The notes under the pieces were generated by a model. The model was not told the DNA's origin, ran no database searches, and worked only from the letters and a program-made list of their open reading frames with translations. From positions 39,118,001 through 39,182,000 of the forward strand of contig CM067557.1 of NCBI GenBank assembly GCA_034509755.1: DNA of 64,000 nt. Reading direction: 5' to 3'. This document shows positions 41,649 through 52,952 of the stretch, one piece after another. Origin of the DNA: Anisodus tanguticus (taxonomy: Eukaryota; Streptophyta; Magnoliopsida; Solanales; Solanaceae). Within the stretch, counting starts at the first letter, position 1. Every line of letters starts with the position of its first letter. A program made the translations under genes and the position numbers.

Positions 41649-44090
41649 ATGACTAAAGCATGCCTACTACTTGTTTCACTGGGATTTCTCAGTTTTTTAG
41701 AGCTGCTTTTTGCTGTCCAAATGATCAAAAAACAAGCCCTTCTCAAATTCAAATCTGCATTATTGGAGAATACCGCTGTTAATTCATCCTCTTCAGAAAG
41801 TTTCTTCAGCTATGGACTCGAGGACTGGAATTCCACCTCTGATTGTTGTAGTTGGGATAGTCATTTGTGACTCTAGACCAAATTCTAGAGCTGTGATTGC
41901 TCTCTATCTGGATTCGCTTCAATCTCTTGAGCCTGTGGTGGTTAGTTCTTCTGTTTTGGCACCCCTTTTTGGTATAAAATCTTTGATGATGCTTATCTTG
42001 TCCTCAAATCACATACAAGGCCAAATACCAGGTGAAGGGATCGCAATCTCGGAAATTTAGTTCATCTTGACTTAATGCAGAACAACTTTACTGGCTCTAT
42101 TCCTCCACAAGTTTTTCACTTGAGGGACCTCCAATATCGAGACTTGACTGGGAATTTGCTCACTGGCGTTTTGAATCCTGAAGTGGGATATCTTTAAAAG
42201 TTGAGGACATTGAAGCTGGATAACAACTTTATTGGTGGGAACATTCCCATGGAGATTGGAAACCTCACCAAGATTCAAGAATTGTCCCTCAGAAACAACC
42301 ATTTTTCTGGTGGAATCCCACTTTCGATATTGAACTTGAAGGGATTGCAAGTGTTGGATTTAAGGGAAAATTCATTCTCACAAAAGAGATTCCGACAATG
42401 ATTGGGAGCTTGTCAAATCTGTCTACTTTGGCCTTGAGCAAGAACAAGCTGACTGGTGTTATTCCAAGTTCAATACAGAACATGACTAAGTTGGAAACTC
42501 TTAAGTTGGATAACAATATGCTTAGTGGTGAAACAACATCTTGGTTATTCAACATGAAGGCCCTGAAAAATCTGTTTCTTGGAAGAAATGCATTGAAATG
42601 GAACAACAATGCCAAGATAGTGCCTCAATGTATGTTATCTGGACTGTCCCTTCAGTCTTGTGGCCTTGTAGGACTGATCCCAGGATGGATTTCTTCACAA
42701 AGAAGTCTTGATTACTTGGATTTGAGTAAGAACCAGCTTGAAGGAATTTTTCCTCAGTGGCTTGCAGATATGGAACTTGGAACTGTTATCCTGTCAGATA
42801 ACAATCTAACAGGTTCTCTCCCTCCTAGTCTCTTCCATTCCAGGAGTCTATCTCTTCTTGACCTTTCAAGAAACAGGTTTTCAGGGGAACTGCCAGAAAA
42901 CATGGGTAATGCTACCGCAATTATGATTCTCATATTGGCTGAGAACAGTTTCTCAGGGAAATTCCGAGCTCCATCACCAATATTTATCGCTTGCTACTGT
43001 TGGACTTGTCAAAGAACAAACTTTCTGGCACAATTCCTGTTTTTGCTCCAACTTCTTTTCTTGCATATGTTGATTTATCCTTGAATGACTTCTCCGGGCT
43101 AGTTCCTCTAACCTTTTCACAAGAAACTAGGATTTTAGCCTTAGGGGGGAACAATTTTACGGGAAGTTTGGCAAGGAATCTGACCAATTTTTACATGCTT
43201 GAGCATCTTGATCTTCATGACAACAGAATCACAGGAGAACTCCCAAACTTTTATCTCAGAAATCTCCACCCTTAGAAGCTTGAATTTGAGGAATAATTCC
43301 CTACAAGGTTCAGTTCCTTGTAGCATTTCAAACTTGAGTAATCTTCAAATCCTTGACTTGTCACACAACAGCTTCACTGGAAGCATCCCTGCAGAGGTCG
43401 GAGATCTAGTTGGAATGATTGAAACACCAATCACCTTCTCATCAATTTCATTCATTTTCACCTTCTCAATTGAGTACACTGTCCTGATAGTGAACTGGAA
43501 GAGGTCAGTCCAAGTTCTGTCATCGAGTGCCAGCATCAACATCTACTCTTGGCTGGACTTGTCAAAAAACCATCTTTCTGGTGAAATCCCATCTTCTTTA
43601 GGCAAACTTAGGCCTCAAGATGCTTAACATCTCTTACAATGGCCTTAAAGGGGAAATTCCAGTAACTCTTGGGAATTTGGAGGTCTTGAGAGCATAGATT
43701 TGTCTCACAACACTTTCTCTGGTCCAATTCCCCAGTCCTTTACAAAGCTTCAATAACTCACTACTTTGGATGTCAGCAATAACCATTTAAAAGGTAAAAT
43801 CCCAGTTGGTGGTCAAATGGATACAATGGATGATCAAACTTATTATGCTAATAATAGTGGTCTTTGTGGCTTCCAAATTCAACTGAACTGTCCCGACAAC
43901 AAGCCACCACAACCAACGGAACCAGTGAATGAGAGCAACGAGTCATGGTTTGCATGGGAAGCAATGTGAATAAGATTCCCATTTGGTTTCATTGTATCAA
44001 CTTTAGTCATATTTCTTACTGGATTTTGCACCCTCGAAATGCTTAAACAACAGCATAGCCTCCTCCTAAGAAAGAGGACTCGGAGCTGAA
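41649..44090 (+). pseudogene. LRR receptor-like protein (RLP46-like), broken
   Basis: Family role: cell-surface receptor without kinase, often in immunity or development. Signal peptide MTKACLLLVSLGFLSFLELL, N-terminal cap with KKQALLKFKSALLEN and DWNSTSDCCSWD, then about 20 LRRs (for example LDLSKNQLEGIFPQWLADME; LSRNRFSGELPENMGNATAI), an island near IEYTVLIVNWKRSVQ, more LRRs, LDVSNNHLKGKIP, GGQMDTMDDQTYYANNSGLC, an acidic linker with Asn-Glu-Ser and a membrane segment FPFGFIVSTLVIFLTGFCTL near 43973-44033, then a short basic tail. Frame changes near 41858, 42045, 42385, 42970, 43262 and 43615, stops at 42196, 43696 and 43753. Order and length fit a complete gene before decay. The RLP46 comparison is from memory. 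Confidence 0.85.
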
Positions 44091-44099
44091 GCAGTAGTA

Positions 44100-45184
44100 G
44101 CATTTTAAGTTGGCCAATCCCTTGAAGACACATAATTCAGATCAAGAAGCAGCATGAACAAGACTCGTCTCAGCTCTCTTACACATGAAAATGGAAGCAT
44201 TCCTACTTAATTTTACTAACAAATAGTTCCATTCAGAGAGTACATTTACATTTGTGTGTCAAAGACAATAAAATGACTATTTGTCATTTGAAACCAAAAA
44301 TCTACTATTCCACTAAGGATTTTAATGGCACATCCAAGTCAGTAAAATTGTGTTCTAGTATATGTCTATTGAAGTAAAGCTTATGCCAACCACTTTGCTG
44401 AATTATCATAAATATCATTATAACTGGTAACCCATTATAACGTAATATATTCAGAATTTAATATGTCACAGCTGTAACTTGGGAAAGAAGAGATAAACTA
44501 GAAAGGTGTAAAAGAGGAGATGAACTTGCATATACATATCAAAGTCATAAACATTCATGGTCACTCAATCTGTACTAGAAATTTAAGAGGAGATATAGGT
44601 GGGTGAAGATTTAGATTTGCTCGCAGTACATAGCCAGGGAAGGGGTGTTTACATTATGGCAGAAGGAAGATTTCTGATTATTTACGTAAACAACCACGCT
44701 GATGTCTAGACAAATCATATGGGACTGCAATGTTTTTTTTTTAAAAAGAACATATTGCAAAGTCATACTAAAAACTGATTCCAAGGGGAATGGGTTGTTT
44801 CCTTGGAAGATCTCGTCTTTAGTGAGAGACTCTTCGATTAGGAAATGAGATGCAATTAGTTTCCGTTTATAAATTCCAAGTAGGCAATGCAGTAGAAGAC
44901 GTTCTAGCTAACGATGTCGTTGATGCTCAACAATATCTTTCATTAACTTCATTCAAGTCATTTTGCTACTCAGACAGCAAAAATGAATTAGCCATATATC
45001 AGATGTAGAATATTGAAATGAAGCCAGACGCTCCATTGGATTATCTTCTTATAGGAGCCGTATGTAATACAAAAGTAGAGTGGATACCTCTTCTACATGC
45101 TCTAGATTCTACATATATAGGTAGAATATTCATGTACCACCAAGGTTGGGAAATGGCGAAGGCATATGATCGAGTACTACAAAT
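44100..45184. other. Spacer, no gene seen
   Basis: AT-rich, short frames only. No N-lobe or extracellular part of the kinase remnant that follows can be read here. Confidence 0.5.
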
Positions 45185-45612
45185 TTGAATTGGACACAAA
45201 GGCTTGAAGTCTGCATAGGATCAGCAAGAGGACTTCATTGTCTTCATACTTTTCAGAAGGCAATTATCCACCTTGATGCCAAATCTCCAAACATATTGCT
45301 TGATGAAAATCTCAGAGCTAAAGTTTCTGATTTTGGACTATCGAAAATTGGTCCAGAAATTGATCACACGTGTCAGTACTGGCTTACTGCAGTGAAAGGA
45401 AGTTCAATTGGGTAAGGACAGGACAGTAGGAAAGAGTGGTCAATTCGCGTATTGTAAGAAAGATAAGACTAGAGCCTTTGCTAAATTTTGTAAAGACTGC
45501 CGAAAAATGCTTGGTTAGAATATGGTATAAGCCGACCTCATGCGAGAAGTTTTGTGTCACTTGGAATATGTATTGGAACTCCAAGAAAAAGATAAAAGAA
45601 CAAGGTAGCCCC
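45185..45612 (+). pseudogene. Receptor-like kinase remnant (CrRLK1L/FERONIA-like)
   Basis: Kinase C-lobe fragment: LNWTQRLEVCIGSARGLHCL, AIIHLDAKSPNILLDENLRA, KVSDFGLSKIGPEIDHT, TAVKGS, in one frame to 45415. Then, after a loss of most of the activation segment and lower lobe, IRLEPLLNFVKTAEKCLV (45468-45520) and, in another frame, MREVLCHLEYVLELQEKDKR (45541-45600), the usual CrRLK1L kinase end. The catalytic HRD is HLD, and the N-lobe, membrane segment and malectin domains are absent. The frame starts at a TTG, not an ATG. A dead fragment. Confidence 0.8.
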
Positions 45613-45939
45613 CAAAAAATGAAACAAGTTTAAAATATACTAAAAAGGAATTAATGCAGCATCTGAAAAACTGGTAGAAGTTCAGACTTATAAATTGGCC
45701 ATAGAGCAGAACATTGGTTAATAAGATGAACGCTAACCTTTCACCAAAGTAAATAAAATAACTTAAGAAGAAGAACCAAGCACGACAATCATTCATCTGG
45801 AAATCTGAGAAACAATTAATTGAAACCTTATAAATGCTATTTATTCCAAAAATCTTCTGTGCCCATTGAGATTTTCATTTCTTTTATCCAAATGATATGA
45901 TGAAAGCTGTGTAAATGTTCAGCTGGCTAGCTGCGAAAG

Positions 45940-46395
45940 GGTGATCCTGACGGCAGAGAATTCAAGGAGAGGAAGATTATATGTGTCAGTTGGTGCTTTA
46001 TGCGTAAATGTTGGGGAGAAGACGTGAATCAGCTTTTTATACATTGTTGGATAGCATCTCGTTTGCGGCGGGTGATTCCACACTCGGTTGAGGTTACATA
46101 CAGCTGGAACTTTAGAAGACGGAAAGAAGAAGCAGGAGATGGGATGTTGCTCCACTTGCACTTATGTGGGCCATATGGAAAGAGAAAAGGTTTTGAGGAT
46201 ATAGATAAGACTTTGTACACCTGAGGAATAGTCTTTATTCCTTATTTCTTTCTGGTGCACCCATAAGCATAGAAGATTGGAAGTTGTTCGTAGAAAACCA
46301 CATTATTGTAATGTTTCTACTTTTTTTCGATATAATTCTTCTATACGGGCAAATGATGTCCCGTTATTTAATAAAATTTGTTATTGTTTACTTTA
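45940..46395 (+). pseudogene. LINE remnant (zf-RVT end and 3' tail)
   Basis: MRKCWGEDVNQLFIHCWIAS (46000-46059) matches the Cys/His zf-RVT module at the end of plant L1-type LINE ORF2 (CxxCxxxEETxxHLFxHCxxx), here missing the first cysteines. GPYGKRKGFEDIDKTLYT and later IEDWKLF-like text agree with the family's closing phrases. 3' UTR-like sequence to about 46395 ends in ATAAAATTTG. 5'-truncated, as most LINE copies are. Confidence 0.6.
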
Positions 46396-46399
46396 TCAA

Positions 46400-46777
46400 A
46401 AGTTGATATGATGAAGCTGTGAAACGAGCTTATAAGGAATACAGCAAGTCTAGTAACCATCTGTCAAATTGTATCTAGTCGAAACAGTTATGCAAAAGAG
46501 AGTGAAAGGAAAAGAAAAGTGATCTAAAAGTTCACATACGGTTAAAGTGGCAGAGAACTATGTCAGAATCTTCATTTATTGAAGATTGTCAAACAGCATA
46601 TCAACTATCAAGGCCCAAAGCTTTTGAACAAGCGACTCTATTAGTTCTTTCACGCCGCTATTAGAACATGCTGTAATATCTGAAAAGTCTTTTCCATCAA
46701 CTAGTATATGACGTCCACCTCACTTTTGTTTCTTCTTGCTAGTGAGGGTAACTAACTGTTAAATCACATGACCACTG
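46400..46777. other. Spacer; start of the duplicated PPR 3' flank at about 46650
   Basis: From about 46650 the text begins to match 32900 onward (ATTAGAACA...CTG...ATATC). No gene. Confidence 0.45.
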
Positions 46778-46804
46778 TAAAAAAGTGATCTAACTTCTAT
46801 ATTA

Positions 46805-46872
46805 AAAAAAGGGCAGCCCAGTGCACTAAGCTCCCGCTATGCGCGGGGTCCGGGGAAGGGAAATTAGCTCTT
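46805..46872 (-). mobile_element. Au SINE fragment with long target duplication
   Basis: In plus text AAAAAGGGCAGCCCAGTGCA then CTAAGCTCCCGCTATGCGCG and GGGTCCGGGGAAGGG: the 3' end of an Au SINE on the minus strand, 5' truncated. AAAAAAGTGATCTAACTTCT plus ATATTA stands on both sides (about 46779-46804 and 46874-46899), 26 bp, longer than usual. Confidence 0.85.
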
Positions 46873-48474
46873 AAAAAAGTGATCTAACTTCTATATTACA
46901 TGCTAAAAATTAGTTCTTTGGTATAATAATGATTAGATCTGGGCCACTCAGCCAAAAAAAGTGACAGAACCTAAAATTTGTATACATCCCCACCAGCATC
47001 TACAGAGTGACACAATATAGGAAGCAATACTGCTTAAAGAACAAACATGTAGCTAAACATTTTGAACCAAATGCCTCAAAAGTTTGAAATTACACACTAA
47101 GCAAGTGAAATTCCCATCAATGACTGTGTAATGAAACAACATTTAGAAAGTTGTTATATTCTAATGTCGTCTGAATACTTACAGATGTCATAGGGCAATA
47201 TATCTCCTGTCTTCTGAGATCGTTGTCTAAAATGAAGGAAGGAAACCAAGCAGCTTAAATATGAACAGCGGTTTTGCTCTTTCTTGGATCTCAAATCGAT
47301 ATCAACCTTGAGTTTACGGCAGACAAGCTAGGCACACCAAATTTCTGCAGGATGTCCTGCACCATATAATTTGCTTTGCTCAAGTAAAACATCATGAAGA
47401 AGTACTAAACAATCTGTTATGCCTCTAATTAGCTAAATCTGATTTACATGAGTTACGACTTACAAGTTAGTAAATAACAACTTCTTGCACTAAATAAATT
47501 TCAACCATGAAGCGCTATCCACAAGTGTAGGGTATGTAATAACACCGGGTGGCCTCTATCATCTGCTTGTATAATCTAAAGGCTTCATTTGATCTACCTC
47601 TTTTGATAGGACAGAAATCATTGTTGTGTAAGACACCACATCTGGAACTAAACCCTTTATAGGCATCTCATTGAAAAGATTCAAAGCAGCATCTACTTTT
47701 CCTGATATGCATTCCCGATGTACATAAGAGGTGTATGTATAGACATCTGGGACATCATGACAATCCTTAAACCTTCTTTCATCATACCTTTCTTTTAATA
47801 ACCATCTTCAGGGCATTGTAAGTAATTGTGCTAGGCTTAACTCCCTTAGTTTTCATCTCAATAAGTACCTTTATTGCTTTAGAAAAATTTCCCATCTTGC
47901 AATAACCATATATCAGGGCAGTGTACGTTACCGCATTAGGCTTAACTCCCTTAGTTTGAATCTCAATAAGTACCTTTTCTGCTTTAGAAAGTTTCCCACC
48001 TTGCAATAACCAGCTAGCAGGGTAGTGTACGTTGCCGTGTTAGGCTTAGTTTCCTTAGTTTCCATCTCAATAAGTGCCTCTTTTGCCTTACAAACCTCCC
48101 CCATTTTACACAACACATCAATTACCAGTCATCAAATAAACTGTAATTTTCACGTCAAACTCAATCATCTTCTGGAAAAACTCGAACAACTACTCATATC
48201 GCCTTTGCTTTTTCATAGCAAGCAAGTAAACCATACAAGCTCTATCATCCATCTCAAACCCCACACTCTCATATACTCAAAAACCTCTAAACTTTCCTTA
48301 AACATCACATTATCAACATAAACACTAAATAACATATTAAACACCCTCCTACTAACTTTATGTTCTACATGATTTTCACTCAACAAAGAAGCTATTTCTG
48401 AAAAGGGTTTCCTCATACCATCATTAGAAGCAACAACTTTCATTAATATCAAGCAATATATTCTCGGACATGGC

Positions 48475-49010
48475 CTAACGCAACTTTCTCACGAACGAAG
48501 TGTAGGTCTATCTCAATATGCTTGGTTCGGCGATGTTGAACCGGATTATGAGAAAGATAGATGGCGAGATGTTATCACAATACACAATAGATGCCCGACG
48601 CAAATGACACCGAAGTTCTAACGAAATTTACGAGCCAACAAATCTCGGCCTACAACATTTGCAACGCCTCTCGTACTCACCTCGGCACTTTGGAACGAGA
48701 TAGGGTAGCCCGTCGCTTGGCGTACCAAGAAATCGAGATTATCCCCTAAGAAAACACAAAAGCCGGAGGTGGAGCGTCGCGTGTCCGGACACCCCGCCCA
48801 ATCTGCATCCGTATATGAAAGCAACTTGTCCGGTGCAGGGGGTATAGGTGCAAACCATAATCAAGAGTACCCTTAATGTATCGAATGATACGCTTAAGAG
48901 CAAAGCGATGAAATGAGACTCCCGGGGGCATGCATGAATAAGCACACCCGCCGAACAAAGATAAGCTATGTCCGGCACCGGTGAATGTGAGATACGAAGT
49001 GTGCACCTGC
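48475..49010 (-). pseudogene. Copia D RNase H
   Basis: In minus sense: HTSYLTFTGAGHSLSLFGGC (49012 on), IALKRIIRYIKGTLDYGLHL across a frame change, LSYTDADWAGCPDTRRSTSG (48824-48765; SDADW-type motif), FCVFLGDNL, then VYCDN near 48590 and HIEIDLHFVREKVALGH near 48520. Ends there; the last 30 or so residues of a normal RNase H and the LTR are missing. Confidence 0.82.
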
Positions 49011-49109
49011 AAGGCTCCTATACGAGTAGGATCGAGACCGGAGCACCATCCATAGCACCGAGCTTAGATTTGGAATCAACGGAGTAGGCACCTCTTGCGC
49101 TTCGCCATC

Positions 49110-49800
49110 TTAGCCCCGTACACAATCTCTTCTCGCATACTTACGCCGACACAAGAACATATGATTGGCGGACACGGTCACCGATATCCCCAAAAAGTAA
49201 CTCGACTTTCCCAAATCGGTCATTGCAAATTCGGACTTGAGCAAGGCAATAATCTCATTTTTCAATCCGTCGGAGGAGGCGAAGAACAATATCATCCACG
49301 TAAAGTAATAAGTAAGCCGTGCTACTACCTCGATGAAAAATGAAAAGTGATGTATCACTCTTGCGCATACAAACCCAATCTTCAAGATATACTCGGCAAA
49401 GCGATCATACCACGCACGGGGGGCCGCCGGGCCATATAGTGACTTACGGAGACGGCACACATAGTGAGGAACTGGCCGGATGGGTGAACCCCGGTGGCCG
49501 ATGCATGTAGACCGTCTCTCGGATCCCCATGTAAGAATGCATTCTTCACATCAAGCCGATGGATCGGCCAATGTTTGCCCATGGCTATGCTCAAAACTCG
49601 TGCGGATGGTAGCCGGTTTGACAACCGGCCGAAAGTCTCACCACAATCAATGCCCTCCCCGTCGATTTGTGCCATTAGCCACAAGACGGGCCTTATACCT
49701 CTCAAGATCCCCATTGTCTCCGAACTTGTGACGAAATAGCCACATACAACGAATGGCATTCACCCCCTCGGTCTAGGTACTAGATCCCACGTGTCTTTGT
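49110..49800 (-). pseudogene. Copia D reverse transcriptase
   Basis: ILRGIRPVLWLMAQIDGEGI then CGETFGRLSNRL and KHWPIHRLDVKNAFLHGD (49759-49500), RKSLYGPAAPRAWYDRFAEY (49450-49380), a YVDDI-type site reading YFTWMILFFASSDGLKNEI after one frame change (LLLYVDDIVL in the neighbouring frame near 49300), then LLKSEFAMTDLGKSSYFLGI and MFLCRRKYA (49255-49120). Frame changes near 49640, 49390 and 49300. Confidence 0.85.
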
Positions 49801-49804
49801 TTAG

Positions 49805-51400
49805 TTAAAGCATTGAATTCCTCATACATAGCCGCATTCCAATTAGGGCCTTGTTTGGCCAATTTTGGGTTCTTTGGAAGTGGAGAGATGGTTTGGGCGG
49901 ACAAGTTGAAATGGACTTTGGGTTTGAAGATTCCATGCTTTGAACGAGTTTCCATTGGATGGGTAGGGACAGTGGGTGGCAGAGTGGTGTCTGAGACGGG
50001 GGTAAAGTCGGATAAGGAGAGGGTGGGGGCGAAGCCGTCGGAGGTGTCGCGGCTCCTGGATCGAGAGTTGCGGTGCTAGAAGGTTGACAGGCTTCTCTGA
50101 AGTTTGGGCGCCGCGGCTCGACGACGGAACCAGAGGATGTGAGTTGTTCGATTATGAGGGGAGAGATGGTAGACTCGTCAAGAAATGAGTAGTCCCGTTT
50201 TTGGAATTTTGGAAGATTCGAAAACGGGAATGTGGTCTCGTCGAATGTGACGTGACGAGATATGTGGATCCGACGAGTCGACAAGTCATAGCATAGATAG
50301 CCCCTATGGTTCGGCGGGAATCCTAGAAAGACACATGGAGTGGACCTAGGAGCGAGCTTGTGAGGGGCGGTGGAGCTAAGGTTGGGATAGCACGGACAAC
50401 CAAAAATTCGTAGATGATCATAAGAGGGGATTCTATGGTAGAGGATTTCGGTAGGGGTCATATTGTGAAGAGTGCTAGTAGGGAGAATATTTAGAGTGTA
50501 TTCGACATTTTAGCAAAGATAGACCCGGAAGGGTGGAGGGAGGGAGGCATGAATCAATAGGGTGCGAATCATATTGTTAATGGTGCGGATGATTCTTTCA
50601 CTTTACCGTTTTGTGGTGAGGTGTGAGGGCGGGAGAAGCGAAAGACCATGCCATTATTGGTACAAAAATGGTGAAACATAGAGTTATTGAATTCACGACC
50701 ATTATCGCACTGAAATGATTTTATGCCTTTTCCAAATTGTGTTTGAATGAACTTGCGAAACTCAAGAAATTTGACAAACACTTCCGATTTAAATTTAAGA
50801 GGGTATAACCAAACGTAGTGTGAAAAATCATCAAGCAACACAAGATAGTATTTATGACCGAGAGAACTAGTGATAGGAGATGTCCATAAATCGGCATGTA
50901 TAATATCAAAAGGAGCAAACGTAACACTAGTAGATGATTTGAACGGAAGACGAATATGTTTGCCTAAAGAGCAAGAAACACAATTTTGGGCAAGTTTCCC
51001 ATTACAAGCAATGAAATTGTTGCCTCTAAGAATATTAAAAACTGGGACTCTGGATGACCAAGCCTATTATGCCGGGTTGAAGAAGAAACGACCGCTAGAG
51101 TGACGGGAGAGCAAGATCGGCGGCGGAGGTGGAAGTGAATGGATAGAGATCCCCCGTGCTATTGCATCTCGTAAGAGGTGTCCCCGTATGAAGATCTTTT
51201 ACAAGAAAACCAAAAGGGTCAAAATCCACAGAGACGGAATTATTACGAGTAAATTGTCGGACGTATATGAGGTTCTTAATCATGTGTGGGGCATATAGGG
51301 TGTTTTTGAGGGAGAAGGGTGGATGAGGAGGTTGTGTGTATGAGGTACCATAATCCTTAACCGGAATGCGTTGTCCACTACCAACTTGTAACATATTGAG
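49805..51400 (-). pseudogene. Copia D protease end, integrase and linker
   Basis: RIPVKDYGTSYTQPPHPPFS, NTLYAPHMIKNLIYVRQFTR (51370-51240) is the segment between protease and GAG-pre-integrase. Integrase: DIIHADLWTSP near 50890, YYLVLLDDFSHYVWLYPLKF across a frame change, SFQCDNGREFNNSMFHHFCT (50735-50675, second Asp kept), RFSRPHTSPQNGK then a frame change where the catalytic Glu stands. C-terminal part MTPTEILYHRIPSYDHLRIF, PCVFLGFPPNHRGYLCYDLS, HVTFDETTFPF (50461-50205), then a Pro-rich linker to 49950 and STISP/PLPKNPKLAKQGPNW, which begins RT. Confidence 0.85.
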
Positions 51401-51419
51401 GATGCTTTACATGAAACAA

Positions 51420-52460
51420 GCTTTAGGAATAGTACTGCAGATCGGGTGACGTGAGATGTGGCGCCCGAGTCCATGTACCAAGTATTGTCGTCGTTGCATA
51501 GAGAGGGTGTCTTTGAACGCCCGACCCAACTCGGTGGGTGTCATGGAGGAGGGCTGCGGGACCCGACCTTGCATGAAGTGGGCCTGTTGTGGGGCCGGAG
51601 CGGGGCCTAGCAAACCGGGGTAAGAATACGGATTGTATGGGCCGCTGGTATCGGAATGGACTTGGCGTCGCGGCTCGAACCGGGGGGGCGCCGCGCGCGT
51701 AGTAGACGAATCGGCGAGGAGCCGCGGCCCGCCTGTTCTCCGCGATCTCTGCGTCGTTGCCGCCGTTGGTTCTCGTGACCGCGACCCTTGCCACGACCAC
51801 GACCTCCTCTACCGCCGCGGCCTTTTCCACCCTTGCCGTTGTTGGGAGTTGTCTGGTGGCGTCTGATCTTGAGGTTGCGTGTCGACGCCCAACACCGCCG
51901 GGCGTGCTCATCCCGCTTAGCATGACGGGTTTCTTCGAGCAACAATTGTGAGCGAGCTTTGTTAAAACTCGGTAGCGGATCTCGCTCGTTGAATAATGGT
52001 GGCCAAAGTATCATATTCGCCCTTAGTAAGGCCAGAAATCATTTGTAGCACCATTTTATCGTCGGTGACGGGCGTGCCGATATTGGAGAGTTGATCCGCT
52101 AGAAGTTTAAGTCGCTTGCAAGTACTCAAAGACATTGGAGAAGTTTTCAAGACGTGTTTTGTTGAACTCGTTCTTCCAAATACACGCACGAGTGTGCTTG
52201 TTGTCTGAAAAATTTCCTCCAAACGATTCCACAAGTCAAGGGCCGTGGAGTCGGTTTCATGATAGTAAGGAGCAAATCCCGAGAGATACTACCATATATC
52301 CATTGTTTGACGCCGGCGTCGAGACGGTGCCGTATAGAATCATCAACCTCCGTAGGCGCGGAATAGTGTCATCAATATGGTCAAGCACGTTATAAAGACA
52401 TGCATGATTGCGAAAAAGTTCAACCCAGGGAGAATACGGTTGTTTTCTTGATCAAGAATC
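51420..52460 (-). pseudogene. Copia D gag
   Basis: From about 52450: WVELFRNHACLYNVLDHIDD, then MWNRLEEIFQTTSTLVRVFG (52234-52175), DKMVLQMISGLTKGEYDTLA and an AxSxTxF-like break. After a frame change a Gly/Arg-rich tail GGKGRGGRGGRGRGKGRGHE (51845-51785) stands where a CCHC knuckle would be expected, and an Ala/Pro-rich tail. Gag forms the particle that packages element RNA. Several frame changes. Confidence 0.8.
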
Positions 52461-52691
52461 CTAAGCCTATATTCTCAGCTTCAGCAAACTCCTCAGCTTC
52501 AGCAAACTTTTTTTAACAAGCGTAAAACTAAGTCTATACTTTGGTTTTCTTGATGGAATTTGAAGAAAATTGAGCTAGATTTTGCAGTTGAAGAAGGACA
52601 AGGGGGAACAAGGGAGATTAATTTGCCAATTTCTTTACTGGGTCTCTTGGGAAATAGTTGTTTTACAGGTTGGTAAAACTTTTGAGTCGAC

Positions 52692-52707
52692 ATTTGATCA
52701 GCACAAC
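52692..52707. repeat. Target-site duplication of Au SINE dimer, left
   Basis: ATTTGATCAGCACAAC, 15 of 16 equal to 52937-52952. It overlaps the start codon region of the PPR pseudogene. Confidence 0.85.
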
Positions 52708-52936
52708 GAAGGGGAGGGAGTAACTATTAAAGTTGATGGTAGGTCACTGGTTCAAGACGTAAAAACAGATTAGATCTCACTTCCGTCTCGCTTATAGCGA
52801 TAGACGTGCATCGGGTTGTCAAATAGTTGATGGCGTACGAGTAGGTCCTTTCAAGACTTAAAATAGAAGCGTACAATAGACCTTGTGATTCCGATCCCGC
52901 TTATAGCGATAGATTAGTGCACGGTTTGTCTTTTTT
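52708..52936 (+). mobile_element. Au SINE, two rearranged units within one target duplication
   Basis: Starts GAAGGGGAGGGAGTAACTAT (Au head with box A), box-B-like GGTTCAAGACG, AAACAG; then an Au 3' end CTCGCTTATAGCGATAGACG, TGCATCGGGTTGTC (first end), followed by a second middle part (TTCAAGACTTAAAATAGAAG, CGTACAATAGACCTTGTG) and a second 3' end CCGCTTATAGCGATAGATTA, GTGCACGGTTTGTCTTTTTT. So two 3' ends lie in tandem behind one head. ATTTGATCA(G/A)CACAAC flanks the whole. Confidence 0.82.
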
Positions 52937-52952
52937 ATTTGATCAACACAAC

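Larger units (their letters stand above)
48466..52467 (-). mobile_element. Copia element D, coding region only, no LTRs
   Basis: About 4 kb of copia sequence on the minus strand, from near the start of gag (52450) to near the end of RNase H (48475), lying between PPR codons. TATATTCTC occurs at both junctions (48457-48465 and 52468-52476). No LTR, primer site or polypurine tract at either edge: the PPR text resumes directly. Element D is of the same Retrofit-like type as A. G+C is visibly higher than in the flanks. Confidence 0.88.
47500..52693 (-). pseudogene. PPR pseudogene, duplicate of the 33.6-kb gene, split by a copia fragment
   Basis: N-terminal part at 52693-52468: MSTQKFYQPVKQLFPKRPSK against MTQKFYQTLKQLFPKKPNQE of the intact gene. 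After the copia fragment (48466-52467) it continues: NDGMRKPFSEIASLLSENHV, VSRRVFNMLFSVYVDNVMFK, LEVFEYMR (48452-48213). PPR repeats: LCKMGEVCKAKEALIEMETK (48116-48060), KAEKVLIEIQTKGVKPNAVT and YGYCKMGNFSKAIKVLIEMK (48006-47830), then ECISGKVDAALNLFNEMP in another frame (near 47720-47640). Several middle repeats are missing and there are many frame changes, so it is dead. The 3' and 5' flanks match those of the intact gene, so the duplication was of genomic DNA. Confidence 0.92.

Noticed and set aside
49480..49739. Plus-strand frames opposite copia D RT
   Set aside because: Shadows of the minus-strand RT reading GKHWPIHRLDVKNAFLHGD.
51633..51951. Plus-strand frames opposite copia D gag
   Set aside because: Shadows of the Gly/Arg-rich gag tail.
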